A stretch of DNA of 64,000 nucleotides from Clostridiales bacterium (lineage in GTDB: Bacteria > Bacillota > Clostridia > Christensenellales > Aristaeellaceae), in assembly GCA_015056255.1 (NCBI GenBank), contig SVGP01000002.1, positions 91,829-155,828 of the forward strand. Reading direction: 5' to 3'. Positions 36,473 to 45,314 of this stretch are shown in pieces. The notes below the pieces were generated by a model. The model was given only the letters and a program-made list of their open reading frames with translations. It had not been told where the DNA came from and searched no databases. The first letter of the stretch is position 1; each line of letters starts with the position of its first letter. A program made the translations under genes and the position numbers.

Positions 36473-38791
36473 CTATTCTTCCATTGAATGAAGAATCAGA
36501 TTGGAAAACACATCGCAGATTTCCTGCGCGGTTTCCATATCTCTGGCTTCAGAAACGACGCTTAGAACAGGCCGTTTTTCATCCGGCTCAATCCATGTGT
36601 ATCCGTTAGCGTTTTTGTAAAATCCTTCCTCGCGTTCAAACCCTTCCGGCGTGTACTTTCGGATGCTGCCGAGCAGTGCGGCTCGCTTTTCGTCCGGCAG
36701 GGGCAGATCTACCTTTACGCGGAAAACGACTGGAAATTGACGGATGAGCTCTGATAAAAGCATATTTTTATCGGAAAGAACGTCCATAACGAGTAAAAAT
36801 GCATAAATGCCGTCTGTCCGGGCGGCGAACTGAATGGGGGAGGTTTTTGAAAGACGCTCATAGAGGTCGCGCTCGTCCCTGAAATATTCGATCTGTCCGT
36901 CCATCGCTTTGGCAATTTCATCAAGCGCGTGCGTTGCGACAGGCGGTGCATATACGGTTTTTTCTCCGCGCTCGAATAGCGCCCAGGTCAGTAGCATTTC
37001 GTTTTCTGCATCTGTCAGGCGCCTGTCTATGCAGCTGAATGCAGCCTTGCGTCCGTCGTCTGACAAAAATACGCCAATTTCGTCTTCGTCCAGCGTCATA
37101 AGCTCCTCTTCCCATTCTGCACGGCAGGCGTAATTCAGGCGTTTCAGCGCGGTTTCGGCGTAATAGAGCAGCTGCTCGCGATTGGCGTGCACGGCCGCGC
37201 GAAGACGCCGAAGTGGACTTACAGCCGCTGTTTCGAGATGTTTCATATATACAAGGTCAAACCGGCCTGCATTTTCAAGGCGGCTTGTGTAGAGCGTGTA
37301 GGGAAGAGGCGCATCCTGTCTTGAGAGACAAGCGCCGATTGCACGCTTTACGTTTTCCGAAAGGGGCAGGGCGTTTGAGTCGATTGGCGTTACACTGTCT
37401 CCGGTTACGAAGTAACCTGCATCAGAGAAGGTATTTTGAAGCGCGCACAGAAGAACGGGCAGGGTGGCTTCGCCCATGTCGAATACGTGAACGCCTTCGG
37501 AAATAAGCCCCGACGCAAACGCTCGCGCCTGATTGGCGGCGACGGCGGAGGCGCTTCGGGCCAGGAGGCATACGGGCGCATTCATTTTCCAAGCGCAGGC
37601 CTGCGCGGCGGATACGGCGTCCTGCGGGGTCTTGATTCGAATGGAAAGGCCGGAAAAATCGTCCCTTGCCTTTTGCCCCCAGACAATGCTCTGAGAAATG
37701 CGCCGGCCTTCCGAAATGGTTTTACCCGGCCAGATTTTTGCGCCCGCGTCGACCACCGCGTTTTCTCCGATGATTGTTTTTTCACCGATCACGCTTCCTT
37801 CAAAAACGCTGGCGTTTTCGTGAATTTCGGCATGCGGGCAAATGACGCAGCCGCGAAGCTGGGCATTTTTATGGATTTCTGCGTGAGGATAGATGACGCT
37901 CCGTTTAATGGATGCGCCCTCCATCACGATTGCGCCGTCGCCGATTACAGTGCCCGCGCCGATAAAGGTGTTTTTCATGATGTGCGCGCCGCGGCCTATG
38001 AAGACGGGTCCTTCGATATGGCACCTTTCATCAACGATGGCGCCAGGCATGCGGATCGTTCCGTTATCGGGCGCAGCGTATGTTGAAAGACAGCCGGACA
38101 TTACGTCAAAATTGGCGCACAGATATGCGTCGAGATTTCCAACGTCGCACCAGTATGCGTCGGCTACATAACCGTACACCGGATAATCGTTTTTGACCAG
38201 ATTTGGAAAAAGCTGCTTTCCAAAGTCGTATGCTTCGCCGTCCGGGATAAAATCGAGGATTTCAGGCTCCAGAATATAAACGCCGGTATTGGCGGTGTTT
38301 CCGTCCACTTTTTTCCATGCGGGCTTTTCAGAAAAGGAAACGACGCGCCCGTCGTCGTCCGTGTGTACAAGCCCGTATTCGGTGGGATTGGAAACGCGCG
38401 TCAGAACCATTGTTGCAAGCGCGCCCTTCTCTTTATGAAAATCGTATACGCTTTTAAGATCGATATCAGTAATACCGTCTCCTGAGAGGACGATAAAGGT
38501 GTCGTCAAGAAAATCCGTGCACAGTTTCACACCGCCTGCCGTGCCCATTGGACGGGATTCTGTGTAATAGCGAATTGACACTCCTTCAAAATCGTCTCCG
38601 TAGGCGTCCATAACGACGTTTGGAAGATAGCCGAGGGTAACGGCGGCTTCGGAAATCCCATGCTTTTTGAGATGGCGCAGACAATGAGAAAGAATGGGCT
38701 GTCCGCCGATTAAAGCCATTGGCTTTGGAAGCGTGCACGTCAATGGGCGAAGACGCTCGCCCTGACCGCCCGCCATGATTACACTAAGCAT
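36473..38791 (-). CDS. Sugar-phosphate nucleotidyltransferase fused to a degenerate phosphomannomutase
   Basis: A 772-residue protein. Residues 1-235 are a nucleotidyltransferase (MAGGQGERLRPLT, KPM, VLSGDGITDIDL with the metal Asp, FSEKPAW, NTGVYILEP), as in mannose-1-phosphate guanylyltransferases. Residues about 240-375 are hexapeptide (left-handed beta-helix) repeats. Residues 376-772 resemble phosphomannomutase, but the active-site serine loop (T-A-S-H-N-P in true enzymes) reads VTGDSVTPIDS and the metal loop (D-G-D-x-D-R) reads DEDEIG, so this half is probably not a mutase. It likely makes GDP-mannose or a related NDP-sugar. Its ribosome-binding site is buried in the hairpin at 38792-38839. 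Confidence 0.85.
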   Translation of the reverse strand: MLSVIMAGGQGERLRPLTCTLPKPMALIGGQPILSHCLRHLKKHGISEAAVTLGYLPNVVMDAYGDDFEGVSIRYYTESRPMGTAGGVKLCTDFLDDTFIVLSGDGITDIDLKSVYDFHKEKGALATMVLTRVSNPTEYGLVHTDDDGRVVSFSEKPAWKKVDGNTANTGVYILEPEILDFIPDGEAYDFGKQLFPNLVKNDYPVYGYVADAYWCDVGNLDAYLCANFDVMSGCLSTYAAPDNGTIRMPGAIVDERCHIEGPVFIGRGAHIMKNTFIGAGTVIGDGAIVMEGASIKRSVIYPHAEIHKNAQLRGCVICPHAEIHENASVFEGSVIGEKTIIGENAVVDAGAKIWPGKTISEGRRISQSIVWGQKARDDFSGLSIRIKTPQDAVSAAQACAWKMNAPVCLLARSASAVAANQARAFASGLISEGVHVFDMGEATLPVLLCALQNTFSDAGYFVTGDSVTPIDSNALPLSENVKRAIGACLSRQDAPLPYTLYTSRLENAGRFDLVYMKHLETAAVSPLRRLRAAVHANREQLLYYAETALKRLNYACRAEWEEELMTLDEDEIGVFLSDDGRKAAFSCIDRRLTDAENEMLLTWALFERGEKTVYAPPVATHALDEIAKAMDGQIEYFRDERDLYERLSKTSPIQFAARTDGIYAFLLVMDVLSDKNMLLSELIRQFPVVFRVKVDLPLPDEKRAALLGSIRKYTPEGFEREEGFYKNANGYTWIEPDEKRPVLSVVSEARDMETAQEICDVFSNLILHSMEE

Positions 38792-38839
38792 AAAAAACCT
38801 CCCGGTGCAAAATAAGTATGTTTATTTTGCGCCGGGAGG
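38792..38839 (-). terminator. Terminator-like hairpin containing the Shine-Dalgarno site of the next gene
   Basis: On the minus strand an 18-bp stem (38839-38822 with 38815-38798, one wobble) with a 6-base loop is followed by TTTTTT (38797-38792) and then at once by the ATG of the nucleotidyltransferase gene. The downstream arm contains CCGGGAGG, the only ribosome-binding site for that gene. Confidence 0.85.
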
Positions 38840-38854
38840 ATATTCTTTATTCGG

Positions 38855-40219
38855 TTACAGAATGTATTTGTGAAGATCGGCGTCCTTGACTTCGCCCATG
38901 ATTTGCTTTTTGACATATTCCGCGTTTACTACGACCTCAATTTCAGGCGCGTCGCCGCCGCCTGCGTTGAAGGCGATGTCGTCCAGAATTTGTTCAAGCA
39001 CGGTGTGAAGGCGTCTTGCGCCTGTGTTTTCGCTGTTTTCGTTGGCTCTCCAGGTGTATTCCGCGATCGCCTCAACGGCGCTTTCGTCAAACTTAAGTTC
39101 AACGCCGTCCACCTTCAAAAGCGCCTGATACTGCTTGATCAGGCAGTTTTCGGGCTGGGTCAGAATGTGCATGTAGTCTTCCTTCGTGAGGGGCTCGAGC
39201 GTTACGCGCACGGGGAATCGGCCCTGAAGCTCGGGAATGAGGTCGGTGACCTTGGACACGTGGAATGCGCCGGCTGCGATAAAGAGAATGTGATCGGTTC
39301 GGACGGGGCCGTACTTCGTGGATACGGTCGAGCCTTCGACGATGGGGAGAATGTCCCTTTGAACGCCCTCGCGGGAAACGTCGGGGCCATGTCCGCCGCC
39401 TCGGCCGGCTACTTTATCGATCTCGTCCAGAAATACGATGCCGTGCTGCTCTACGCGGGCAATGGCGTCGGAATAAACGGCGTCCATGTCGATCATGGCG
39501 TTTTCTTCTTCCGAGATCAGAATGCGCCTTGCTTCGCGAACGGGCACTTTTCTTATTTTGGTTTTCTTGGGAAGCATGCCGCCCAGCATGTCGCTCATGT
39601 TCATGTCCATGCCGGGAATTTCCGTCTTGGGCGTGAATTCCTCAACCTCAATTTCAACCAGCGTTTCTTCAAGTTCGCCGCGCTTTAACTGCTCGCGAAC
39701 GTCGTCGCGTCTTATGGCAAGCTTGTTTTGTTCGCTTTCAGGAAGCTCGGGCTCCTTGGGACGGTTGCCCAAAATGATATCGATGGGGTTGGCTTTCTTC
39801 TTGACGGGCTTTACGATCAGCTCAACGAGTCTGTTTTCCGCAGCCTGCGCAGCCAGATCGTGAATGAGCATGGTCTGCTGCTTTTTGACAAGGCGGATGG
39901 CGGCTTCGGTGAGATCACGGATGATGGATTCAACGTCGCGGCCCACATAGCCGACCTCGGTAAACTTTGTGGCCTCGACCTTCACAAATGGCGCGTCCAC
40001 AAGCTTTGCAAGGCGGCGGGCGATTTCGGTCTTACCTACGCCTGTCGGGCCGACCATGAGGATGTTTTTAGGCGTAACTTCCTCTCGGATTTCTTCGGGA
40101 AGCTGCATTCTGCGATAGCGGTTTCGAAGCGCAACCGCGACGGCGCGCTTTGCGGAATTCTGGCCGACGATGTAGCGGTCCAGTTCGCGCACAATTTCAC
40201 GGGGGGTAAGCGTGTTCAT
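38855..40219 (-). CDS. hslU: ATP-dependent protease ATPase subunit HslU/ClpY
   Basis: AAA+ unfoldase ring that feeds HslV. It is 454 residues. It starts with LTPREIVRELDRYIVGQ and has Walker A GPTGVGKTE, the pore loop TEVGYVGRDVES, an acidic I-domain, Walker B IVFLDEIDK and sensor region LQGRFPVRV; the C-terminus is DLHKYIL, the tail that docks into HslV. It begins four bases after hslV ends. Confidence 0.96.
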   Translation of the reverse strand: MNTLTPREIVRELDRYIVGQNSAKRAVAVALRNRYRRMQLPEEIREEVTPKNILMVGPTGVGKTEIARRLAKLVDAPFVKVEATKFTEVGYVGRDVESIIRDLTEAAIRLVKKQQTMLIHDLAAQAAENRLVELIVKPVKKKANPIDIILGNRPKEPELPESEQNKLAIRRDDVREQLKRGELEETLVEIEVEEFTPKTEIPGMDMNMSDMLGGMLPKKTKIRKVPVREARRILISEEENAMIDMDAVYSDAIARVEQHGIVFLDEIDKVAGRGGGHGPDVSREGVQRDILPIVEGSTVSTKYGPVRTDHILFIAAGAFHVSKVTDLIPELQGRFPVRVTLEPLTKEDYMHILTQPENCLIKQYQALLKVDGVELKFDESAVEAIAEYTWRANENSENTGARRLHTVLEQILDDIAFNAGGGDAPEIEVVVNAEYVKKQIMGEVKDADLHKYIL

Positions 40220-40222
40220 TTC

Positions 40223-40759
40223 TTATACTACCTCGACAATAATATGGTCGTTAGTAAATACGCAGATGGAGGCGGCGATGTGAAGCGCTTTGTCGGCGAT
40301 GGCCTTTGCAGGAAGGTCAGTGTTCTCCATGAGCGCGCGGGCGGCGGAGAGGGCGAAGTTGCCGCCGCTTCCGATGGCCAATATGCCGTCGTCAGGCTCG
40401 ATGACTTCGCCGGTTCCGGATACGAGCATAAGATTATCCTTGTCGGCGGCGATCAGCATGGCCTGAAGCTGACGCATCTCTTTATTGGTGCGCCAGTCCT
40501 GGGCAAGCTCGACAGCGGCTCTTTGAAGGTTTCCGGAGAACTGGGAAAGCTTGGCTTCCAGCTTTTCGGAAAGCGCAAACGCGTCGGCGACCGCGCCGGC
40601 AAAGCCGATGACAACCTTGCCGTCAAAAATTCTGCGCACTTTTTTTGCGCCGTTTTTCATAATGACGCTTTCGCCCATGGTCACCTGACCGTCTCCGGCG
40701 ATGGCGATTACGCCGTCTCTTTTCACGGCGCAGATGGTGGTTCCTCGAAACTGAGACAT
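40223..40759 (-). CDS. hslV: ATP-dependent protease subunit HslV/ClpQ
   Basis: Proteasome-like peptidase of 178 residues. The sequence begins [12 protein letters not shown], where the Thr-Thr of E. coli HslV follows a short extension. Bacillus ClpQ has the same kind of start and is reported to use an N-terminal Ser after Met removal, so Ser2 could be the nucleophile here. GDGQVTMG and [10 protein letters not shown] are the other family motifs. It is followed by hslU in the same operon. Confidence 0.95.
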   Translation of the reverse strand: MSQFRGTTICAVKRDGVIAIAGDGQVTMGESVIMKNGAKKVRRIFDGKVVIGFAGAVADAFALSEKLEAKLSQFSGNLQRAAVELAQDWRTNKEMRQLQAMLIAADKDNLMLVSGTGEVIEPDDGILAIGSGGNFALSAARALMENTDLPAKAIADKALHIAASICVFTNDHIIVEVV

Positions 40760-40771
40760 GATATCCTCCGA

Positions 40772-42076
40772 TCAGAGATGGTAATATAATTTGATTTCGT
40801 TTATGCGGTTTAGGGAAATCTCCGCCAGCTTTTCATAGCGGTTGCGTTTCCCGCGAATGCGTTCGGTGAGTTTATCCAGAATGCCGAAATTGGCGTTCAT
40901 GGGCTGGAAATTGCTCGTTTGAGTGACGACATGGCGGTTGAGCGCGCCCAAAATAGTGTCTCCGGTAAAGACGGGCTCCTCCTCGCCTAAAAGGCGTTTG
41001 GCGAGCGATATGCCTGCGATCAGGCCGCTGGCGGTCGACTCCATATAGCCTTCAACGCCTGTGATCTGACCTGCAAAGCGAATGAAGGGATTCCCTTTCA
41101 CGCTGAAATTTTGATCAAGCACGTCGGGGCTGTTTAAATAGGTGTTTCTGTGCATAACGCCGTAGCGTACAAATTCGGCGTTTTCAAGGCCGGGGATCAT
41201 GGAGAAAACGCGCTTCTGCTCGCCCCACTTAAGGCGCGTCTGAAAGCCCACGAGATTAAACAGCGTGCCCTGCTCGTTGTCCTGACGGAGCTGAACGTTG
41301 GCATAGGGCGCTTTTCCTGTTCTGGGATCAACGAGCCCTACCGGTTTTAAGGGGCCGAAGGCGAGCGTCTGGCGACCGCGCGAGGCCAGAATTTCAACGG
41401 CTAAGCAGCCTTCAAACACCTGTTTTTTGTCAAATTCATGAACTTCCGCCAGCTCCGCGCCCATCAGCGCGTCGTAAAAAGCGTCGTATTCGTCCTCCGT
41501 CATGGGGCAGTTTAAGTAGTCCGCGCCCTTCTCATAGCGGGAGGCGCGGAAAACCCTTTCCATATTGAGGGAATCGAGGGTTACAATGGGGGCGGCTGCA
41601 TCGAAGAAATGAAGCGCGCTGAAGCCGGGCATGCGCGTAATCGCATCGGCCAGATGATCGTGCGTAAGCGGACCTGTTGCGATGACGACGGGCGCATCCG
41701 GAATCTCGTCGATTCGCTTTCTGACGACAGTGATATTTTCGTGGTTTTCCATGGCGCTTGTTATGTAGGATGAGAAATTATCCCTGTCTACGGCAAGCGC
41801 GCCGCCGGCAGGAACGCGCGCATGCTCGGCGGCTTTTAAAATAAGGCTGTTTAATAGGCGCATTTCGGCTTTTAGGAGGCCGGAAGCGTTTGTGAGATGT
41901 TCGGCTTTTAAAGAATTGGAGCAGACAAGCTCGGCAAAGCCGGACATTTTGTGAGCCGGGGAATAGCTTTCCGGCTTCATTTCATAAAGCGTAACGTTGA
42001 TTCCGCGCTCGGCCAGCTGCCATGCGGCTTCGCAGCCCGCAAGGCCTGCGCCGACAACGGTTACAGTTTTATTCAT
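40772..42076 (-). CDS. trmFO: Folate/FAD-dependent tRNA (U54) methyltransferase TrmFO
   Basis: Forms ribothymidine at position 54 of tRNA using methylene-tetrahydrofolate. It is 434 residues. The FAD-binding start is VTVVGAGLAGCEAAWQLAE, followed by KMSGFAELVCSNSL with the catalytic Cys and ITGVEGYMESTASGL near the C-terminus. ATG 42076 is preferred to 42085 because AAGG ends 9 bases before it. It overlaps the end of topA by 8 bases, the usual Firmicutes order. Confidence 0.95.
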   Translation of the reverse strand: MNKTVTVVGAGLAGCEAAWQLAERGINVTLYEMKPESYSPAHKMSGFAELVCSNSLKAEHLTNASGLLKAEMRLLNSLILKAAEHARVPAGGALAVDRDNFSSYITSAMENHENITVVRKRIDEIPDAPVVIATGPLTHDHLADAITRMPGFSALHFFDAAAPIVTLDSLNMERVFRASRYEKGADYLNCPMTEDEYDAFYDALMGAELAEVHEFDKKQVFEGCLAVEILASRGRQTLAFGPLKPVGLVDPRTGKAPYANVQLRQDNEQGTLFNLVGFQTRLKWGEQKRVFSMIPGLENAEFVRYGVMHRNTYLNSPDVLDQNFSVKGNPFIRFAGQITGVEGYMESTASGLIAGISLAKRLLGEEEPVFTGDTILGALNRHVVTQTSNFQPMNANFGILDKLTERIRGKRNRYEKLAEISLNRINEIKLYYHL

Positions 42077-44180
42077 TCTCGTCATCCTTGTTTGTGTTTT
42101 CGACCGCCACGCGCGTCTGGCACGTTTCGTTTACGCAAACGTGCGTAATTTCACCCTTGTGGCTGCGCTTTTGAACCATTCTTCCGCCGCAGTTCGGGCA
42201 AAGGTCTATGACAGGAAGATCCCAGGAGACAAACTGGCACTCGGGATATTTTTCGCAGCCGTAGAATTTTCTGCCTTTTTTACTGACGCGCTCAATCAGC
42301 GCGCCGCCGCAGTCGGGGCAGGGTACGTCGATGGTCTTTAAAATCGCCTGAGTATGGCGGCACTCCGGGAAGCGCGGGCAGGCCAGGAAACGACCGAAGC
42401 GGCCCATTTTGTAAACCATCATCGATCCGCACTTTTCACAAGGTACATCAGAAACCTCGTCCTCCACCTTGACCTTCTCAATCGTGGCCTCGGCGGCTTC
42501 GAGCGTCTTTTCAAACGGGCCGTAGAAATCGGTGATGACCTTGTGCCATTCGGCTTCGCCGGATTCCACCTGGTCAAGCTTCGATTCCATTTCGGCTGTA
42601 AACTGGATATCGACGATGTCCGGGAAAGACTTGGTCATCATTTCGTTTACGACGTTTCCAAGCTCGGTGGGGTAAAGGCGCTTCTTTTCACGCGTGATAT
42701 AGCCCCTCTGAATGATCGTTGCGATTGTTGGCGCATAGGTGGAGGGACGACCGATGCCCTTTTCTTCAAGGGCCTTTACAAGGGATGCCTCCGTGTAGCG
42801 CGCAGGGGGCTGGGTGAAATGCTGTTCAGGCGTAGCGGAAACAAGCGTTACAGATTCGCCTTCAGAAAGAGCGGGCATGCGGTTGTCGGTTTCATCCGCT
42901 TCTTCGTCCATGCTTTCTTCGTAAACCGCCGTAAAGCCTGCAAACTTAAGCTTCTGACTGGTGTGGCGGAAGGTGATCATATCTTCCGTTTTAAGATCCG
43001 CCGTCATCGTGTCGTACACGGCGGGGGTCATCTGGCTTGCAAAGAAACGATCGTAAATGAGCTTATAAAGCTTGTACTGATCGTTCGTGATCAGACCCTT
43101 GAGCTGCTCCGGGCGCAGGTTTGCATCCGTCGGACGGATGGCTTCGTGTGCATCCTGCGCGTTTTTGCGGCTTTTATAGACGTTCGGGCTTTCGGGAAGA
43201 TACTCCTGACCGAAACGTTCGGAAATCGCGTCGCGAAGCTGGCTTAAAGCGTCGTCCGAAATGCGGGTAGAGTCGGTACGGATATAGCTGACCAAACCCA
43301 AGGAGCCCATGCCTTCGACTTCCACGCCTTCATAAAGCTGCTGGGCGATCTGCATGGTTTTAATGGCTGTGAAGTTGAGCTTTCTGGAGGCTTCCTGCTG
43401 GAGGTTTGAGGTGGTAAAGGGCGGCGCGGGATATTTTTTACGCTCGGCTTTTTTGACAGAGGCGACGGCGAAAACCGCGTTTTCGATGCGGCGCATGATA
43501 TCGTCCGCTTCGTCTTTTCCGCCAAGCTCCTTTTTATCCGCGCCATCGGATAAGAAACGGGCGGAGAAGCGCTGCTTTCCGCTTACAAATTCTGCGTCGA
43601 TCGTCCAGTATTCTTCGGGCTCAAAGGCTTCGATTTCAGCTTCTCTCTGGCAGATCATTGCGGCGGCGACGCTCTGTACGCGCCCGCCGGATAAGCCCTT
43701 TCGAACCTTGCTCCAAAGAAGCGGGCTGATTTTATAGCCCACAAGGCGATCGAGCACGCGGCGAGCCTGCTGGGCGTTGATTAAGTTCATATCAAGCGGC
43801 CTCGGATTTTTGACCGCGGCCTTCACGGCTTTGCTCGTAACTTCGTTAAACTCGATGCGGCAGGCGTCCGTTTCGTCGATGCCGAGCATATTGGCAAGAT
43901 GCCAGGAAATAGCTTCGCCCTCGCGGTCAGGGTCTGTCGCGAGGAAAATGCGGCTTGCGCCCTTGGCTTCCTTGCGGATGCGGTTTAATATGTCGCCGCG
44001 ACCGCGGATGGTGATGTATTTGGGCTCAAAATTGTTGTCCACATCTACGCCCAGTTGGCTCTTGGGCAGATCGCGCACATGACCCTGAGAGGCCTCGACC
44101 TTATAGCCGCGGCCTAAATATTTCGAAATCGTTTTGGCTTTCGCCGGCGACTCAACGATGAGAAGCTTGTAGGAAGACAT
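42069..44180 (-). CDS. topA: DNA topoisomerase I
   Basis: Type IA topoisomerase that relaxes negative supercoils. It is 703 residues. The Toprim domain begins LLIVESPAKAKTISKYLG and carries the acidic ATDPDREGEAISWH; the active-site Tyr is in GLVSYIRTDSTRIS. Three C-terminal zinc fingers follow (first Cys pairs CEKC, CPDC, CPNC). GGAGGG precedes ATG 44180. dprA lies directly upstream. Confidence 0.97.
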   Translation of the reverse strand: MSSYKLLIVESPAKAKTISKYLGRGYKVEASQGHVRDLPKSQLGVDVDNNFEPKYITIRGRGDILNRIRKEAKGASRIFLATDPDREGEAISWHLANMLGIDETDACRIEFNEVTSKAVKAAVKNPRPLDMNLINAQQARRVLDRLVGYKISPLLWSKVRKGLSGGRVQSVAAAMICQREAEIEAFEPEEYWTIDAEFVSGKQRFSARFLSDGADKKELGGKDEADDIMRRIENAVFAVASVKKAERKKYPAPPFTTSNLQQEASRKLNFTAIKTMQIAQQLYEGVEVEGMGSLGLVSYIRTDSTRISDDALSQLRDAISERFGQEYLPESPNVYKSRKNAQDAHEAIRPTDANLRPEQLKGLITNDQYKLYKLIYDRFFASQMTPAVYDTMTADLKTEDMITFRHTSQKLKFAGFTAVYEESMDEEADETDNRMPALSEGESVTLVSATPEQHFTQPPARYTEASLVKALEEKGIGRPSTYAPTIATIIQRGYITREKKRLYPTELGNVVNEMMTKSFPDIVDIQFTAEMESKLDQVESGEAEWHKVITDFYGPFEKTLEAAEATIEKVKVEDEVSDVPCEKCGSMMVYKMGRFGRFLACPRFPECRHTQAILKTIDVPCPDCGGALIERVSKKGRKFYGCEKYPECQFVSWDLPVIDLCPNCGGRMVQKRSHKGEITHVCVNETCQTRVAVENTNKDDENE

Positions 44181-44206
44181 TTGTTACCCTCCGGTTATTG
44201 AAAAGG

Positions 44207-45298
44207 TTATTGCATTCGGTAGGAATTTCCGGGTGTCTTTATTATTATTCCCCGAAGTACGAGCATTGTCAAGAGTGAATTTAGCTCTGACGAAGAAAAT
44301 TGCGTTTGTTTCGAAATTTCGTCAAAGGTTCGCGGCTGGTTTTCAAGAAGATGAACAACCTTTTGCTCGTTTTCGTTTAAAGTAATTTTCTTTTGATCTT
44401 TGGTTTTTTCCTCGGGTCTTGCGCCCCAGCGCTCGGCCTCAAGGATATCCCAGGGCGAGAGCGCAGGGAATGCACCGTTTTGAATCAGGTGATTCGGCCC
44501 TTCGCTTAAGCGTGCATAGATGGAGCCAGGAATGGCGTAGATATCGCGGGAAAGATCGAGCGCGTTCGCGGCGGTGATCATTGCGCCGGACGTCTTTTTG
44601 CCTTCGACAATCAATACGCCCTTGGAAAGCGCGGCGATAATCCGATTGCGCATCGGAAACGACCATTTCTGCGGCCCTTCGTCCGGCAGCATTTCGGATA
44701 CGAGCGCCCCGCCGGTTTCGATGATGGTTTCAGACAGCTTGATGTTTTCCGCCGGATACATGGAATTAAGCCCGCTTCCCAAAACCGCGATGGTCCGCCC
44801 GCCTGCCTGAAGCGTGGATTCGTGGGCGATGGTGTCAATGCCGCGCGCAAGGCCGCTTACAATCACAACGTCTTCATTTGCAATCGTTTTGACAAACTCA
44901 TTCGTCGTCTTTTTGCCGTCATAGGTGGGCGTTCGCGTGCCGACGACCGCCAGCATGCGGTCTTCTTTGAGAAGTTCAATGTTTCCGCGAATATACAGAA
45001 CAGGCGGCGGATCGTACAGATCGAGCAGCGTTTCCGGATAATCCGTGTGAAGGCATGAAATGGCGGTTATGCCGCTTTTTTCAAGGGTATAAAAGAGCCT
45101 GAAAAACACCTCTTCCGAGCGCATTTGCTTTAATGACTTAAAGGTTTTTTCGTCCAGAAACTCCCTTGCGCATTCGGGATCGTCCCAGACCGGCTGCGCG
45201 TCGCCCAGCGTTTCCATAAGGAACTTGTACTTTTTCGGCGTAATCCCTTTTACGGAAGAAAGCCATATCCTGTACTGCTCTTTGATCTCGTATTCCAA
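44207..45298 (-). CDS. dprA: DNA processing protein DprA
   Basis: Loads RecA on single-stranded DNA during transformation. It is 363 residues starting with TTG at 45298 (AGGAAGTG upstream). The Rossmann core has AVVGTRTPTYDGKK, SGLARGIDTIAHE and TIAVLGSGLNSMYP; a winged-helix domain closes the protein. It sits between comM and topA, the standard clostridial order. Its presence alone does not prove natural competence. Confidence 0.95.
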   Translation of the reverse strand: MEYEIKEQYRIWLSSVKGITPKKYKFLMETLGDAQPVWDDPECAREFLDEKTFKSLKQMRSEEVFFRLFYTLEKSGITAISCLHTDYPETLLDLYDPPPVLYIRGNIELLKEDRMLAVVGTRTPTYDGKKTTNEFVKTIANEDVVIVSGLARGIDTIAHESTLQAGGRTIAVLGSGLNSMYPAENIKLSETIIETGGALVSEMLPDEGPQKWSFPMRNRIIAALSKGVLIVEGKKTSGAMITAANALDLSRDIYAIPGSIYARLSEGPNHLIQNGAFPALSPWDILEAERWGARPEEKTKDQKKITLNENEQKVVHLLENQPRTFDEISKQTQFSSSELNSLLTMLVLRGIIIKTPGNSYRMQ

Positions 45299-45314
45299 AG
45301 TCGGTCACTTCCTG

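Noticed and set aside
37436..40789. Plus-strand frames of 216, 272 and 353 codons
   Set aside because: Opposite the nucleotidyltransferase fusion, hslU and hslV, all of which have strong family motifs on the minus strand.
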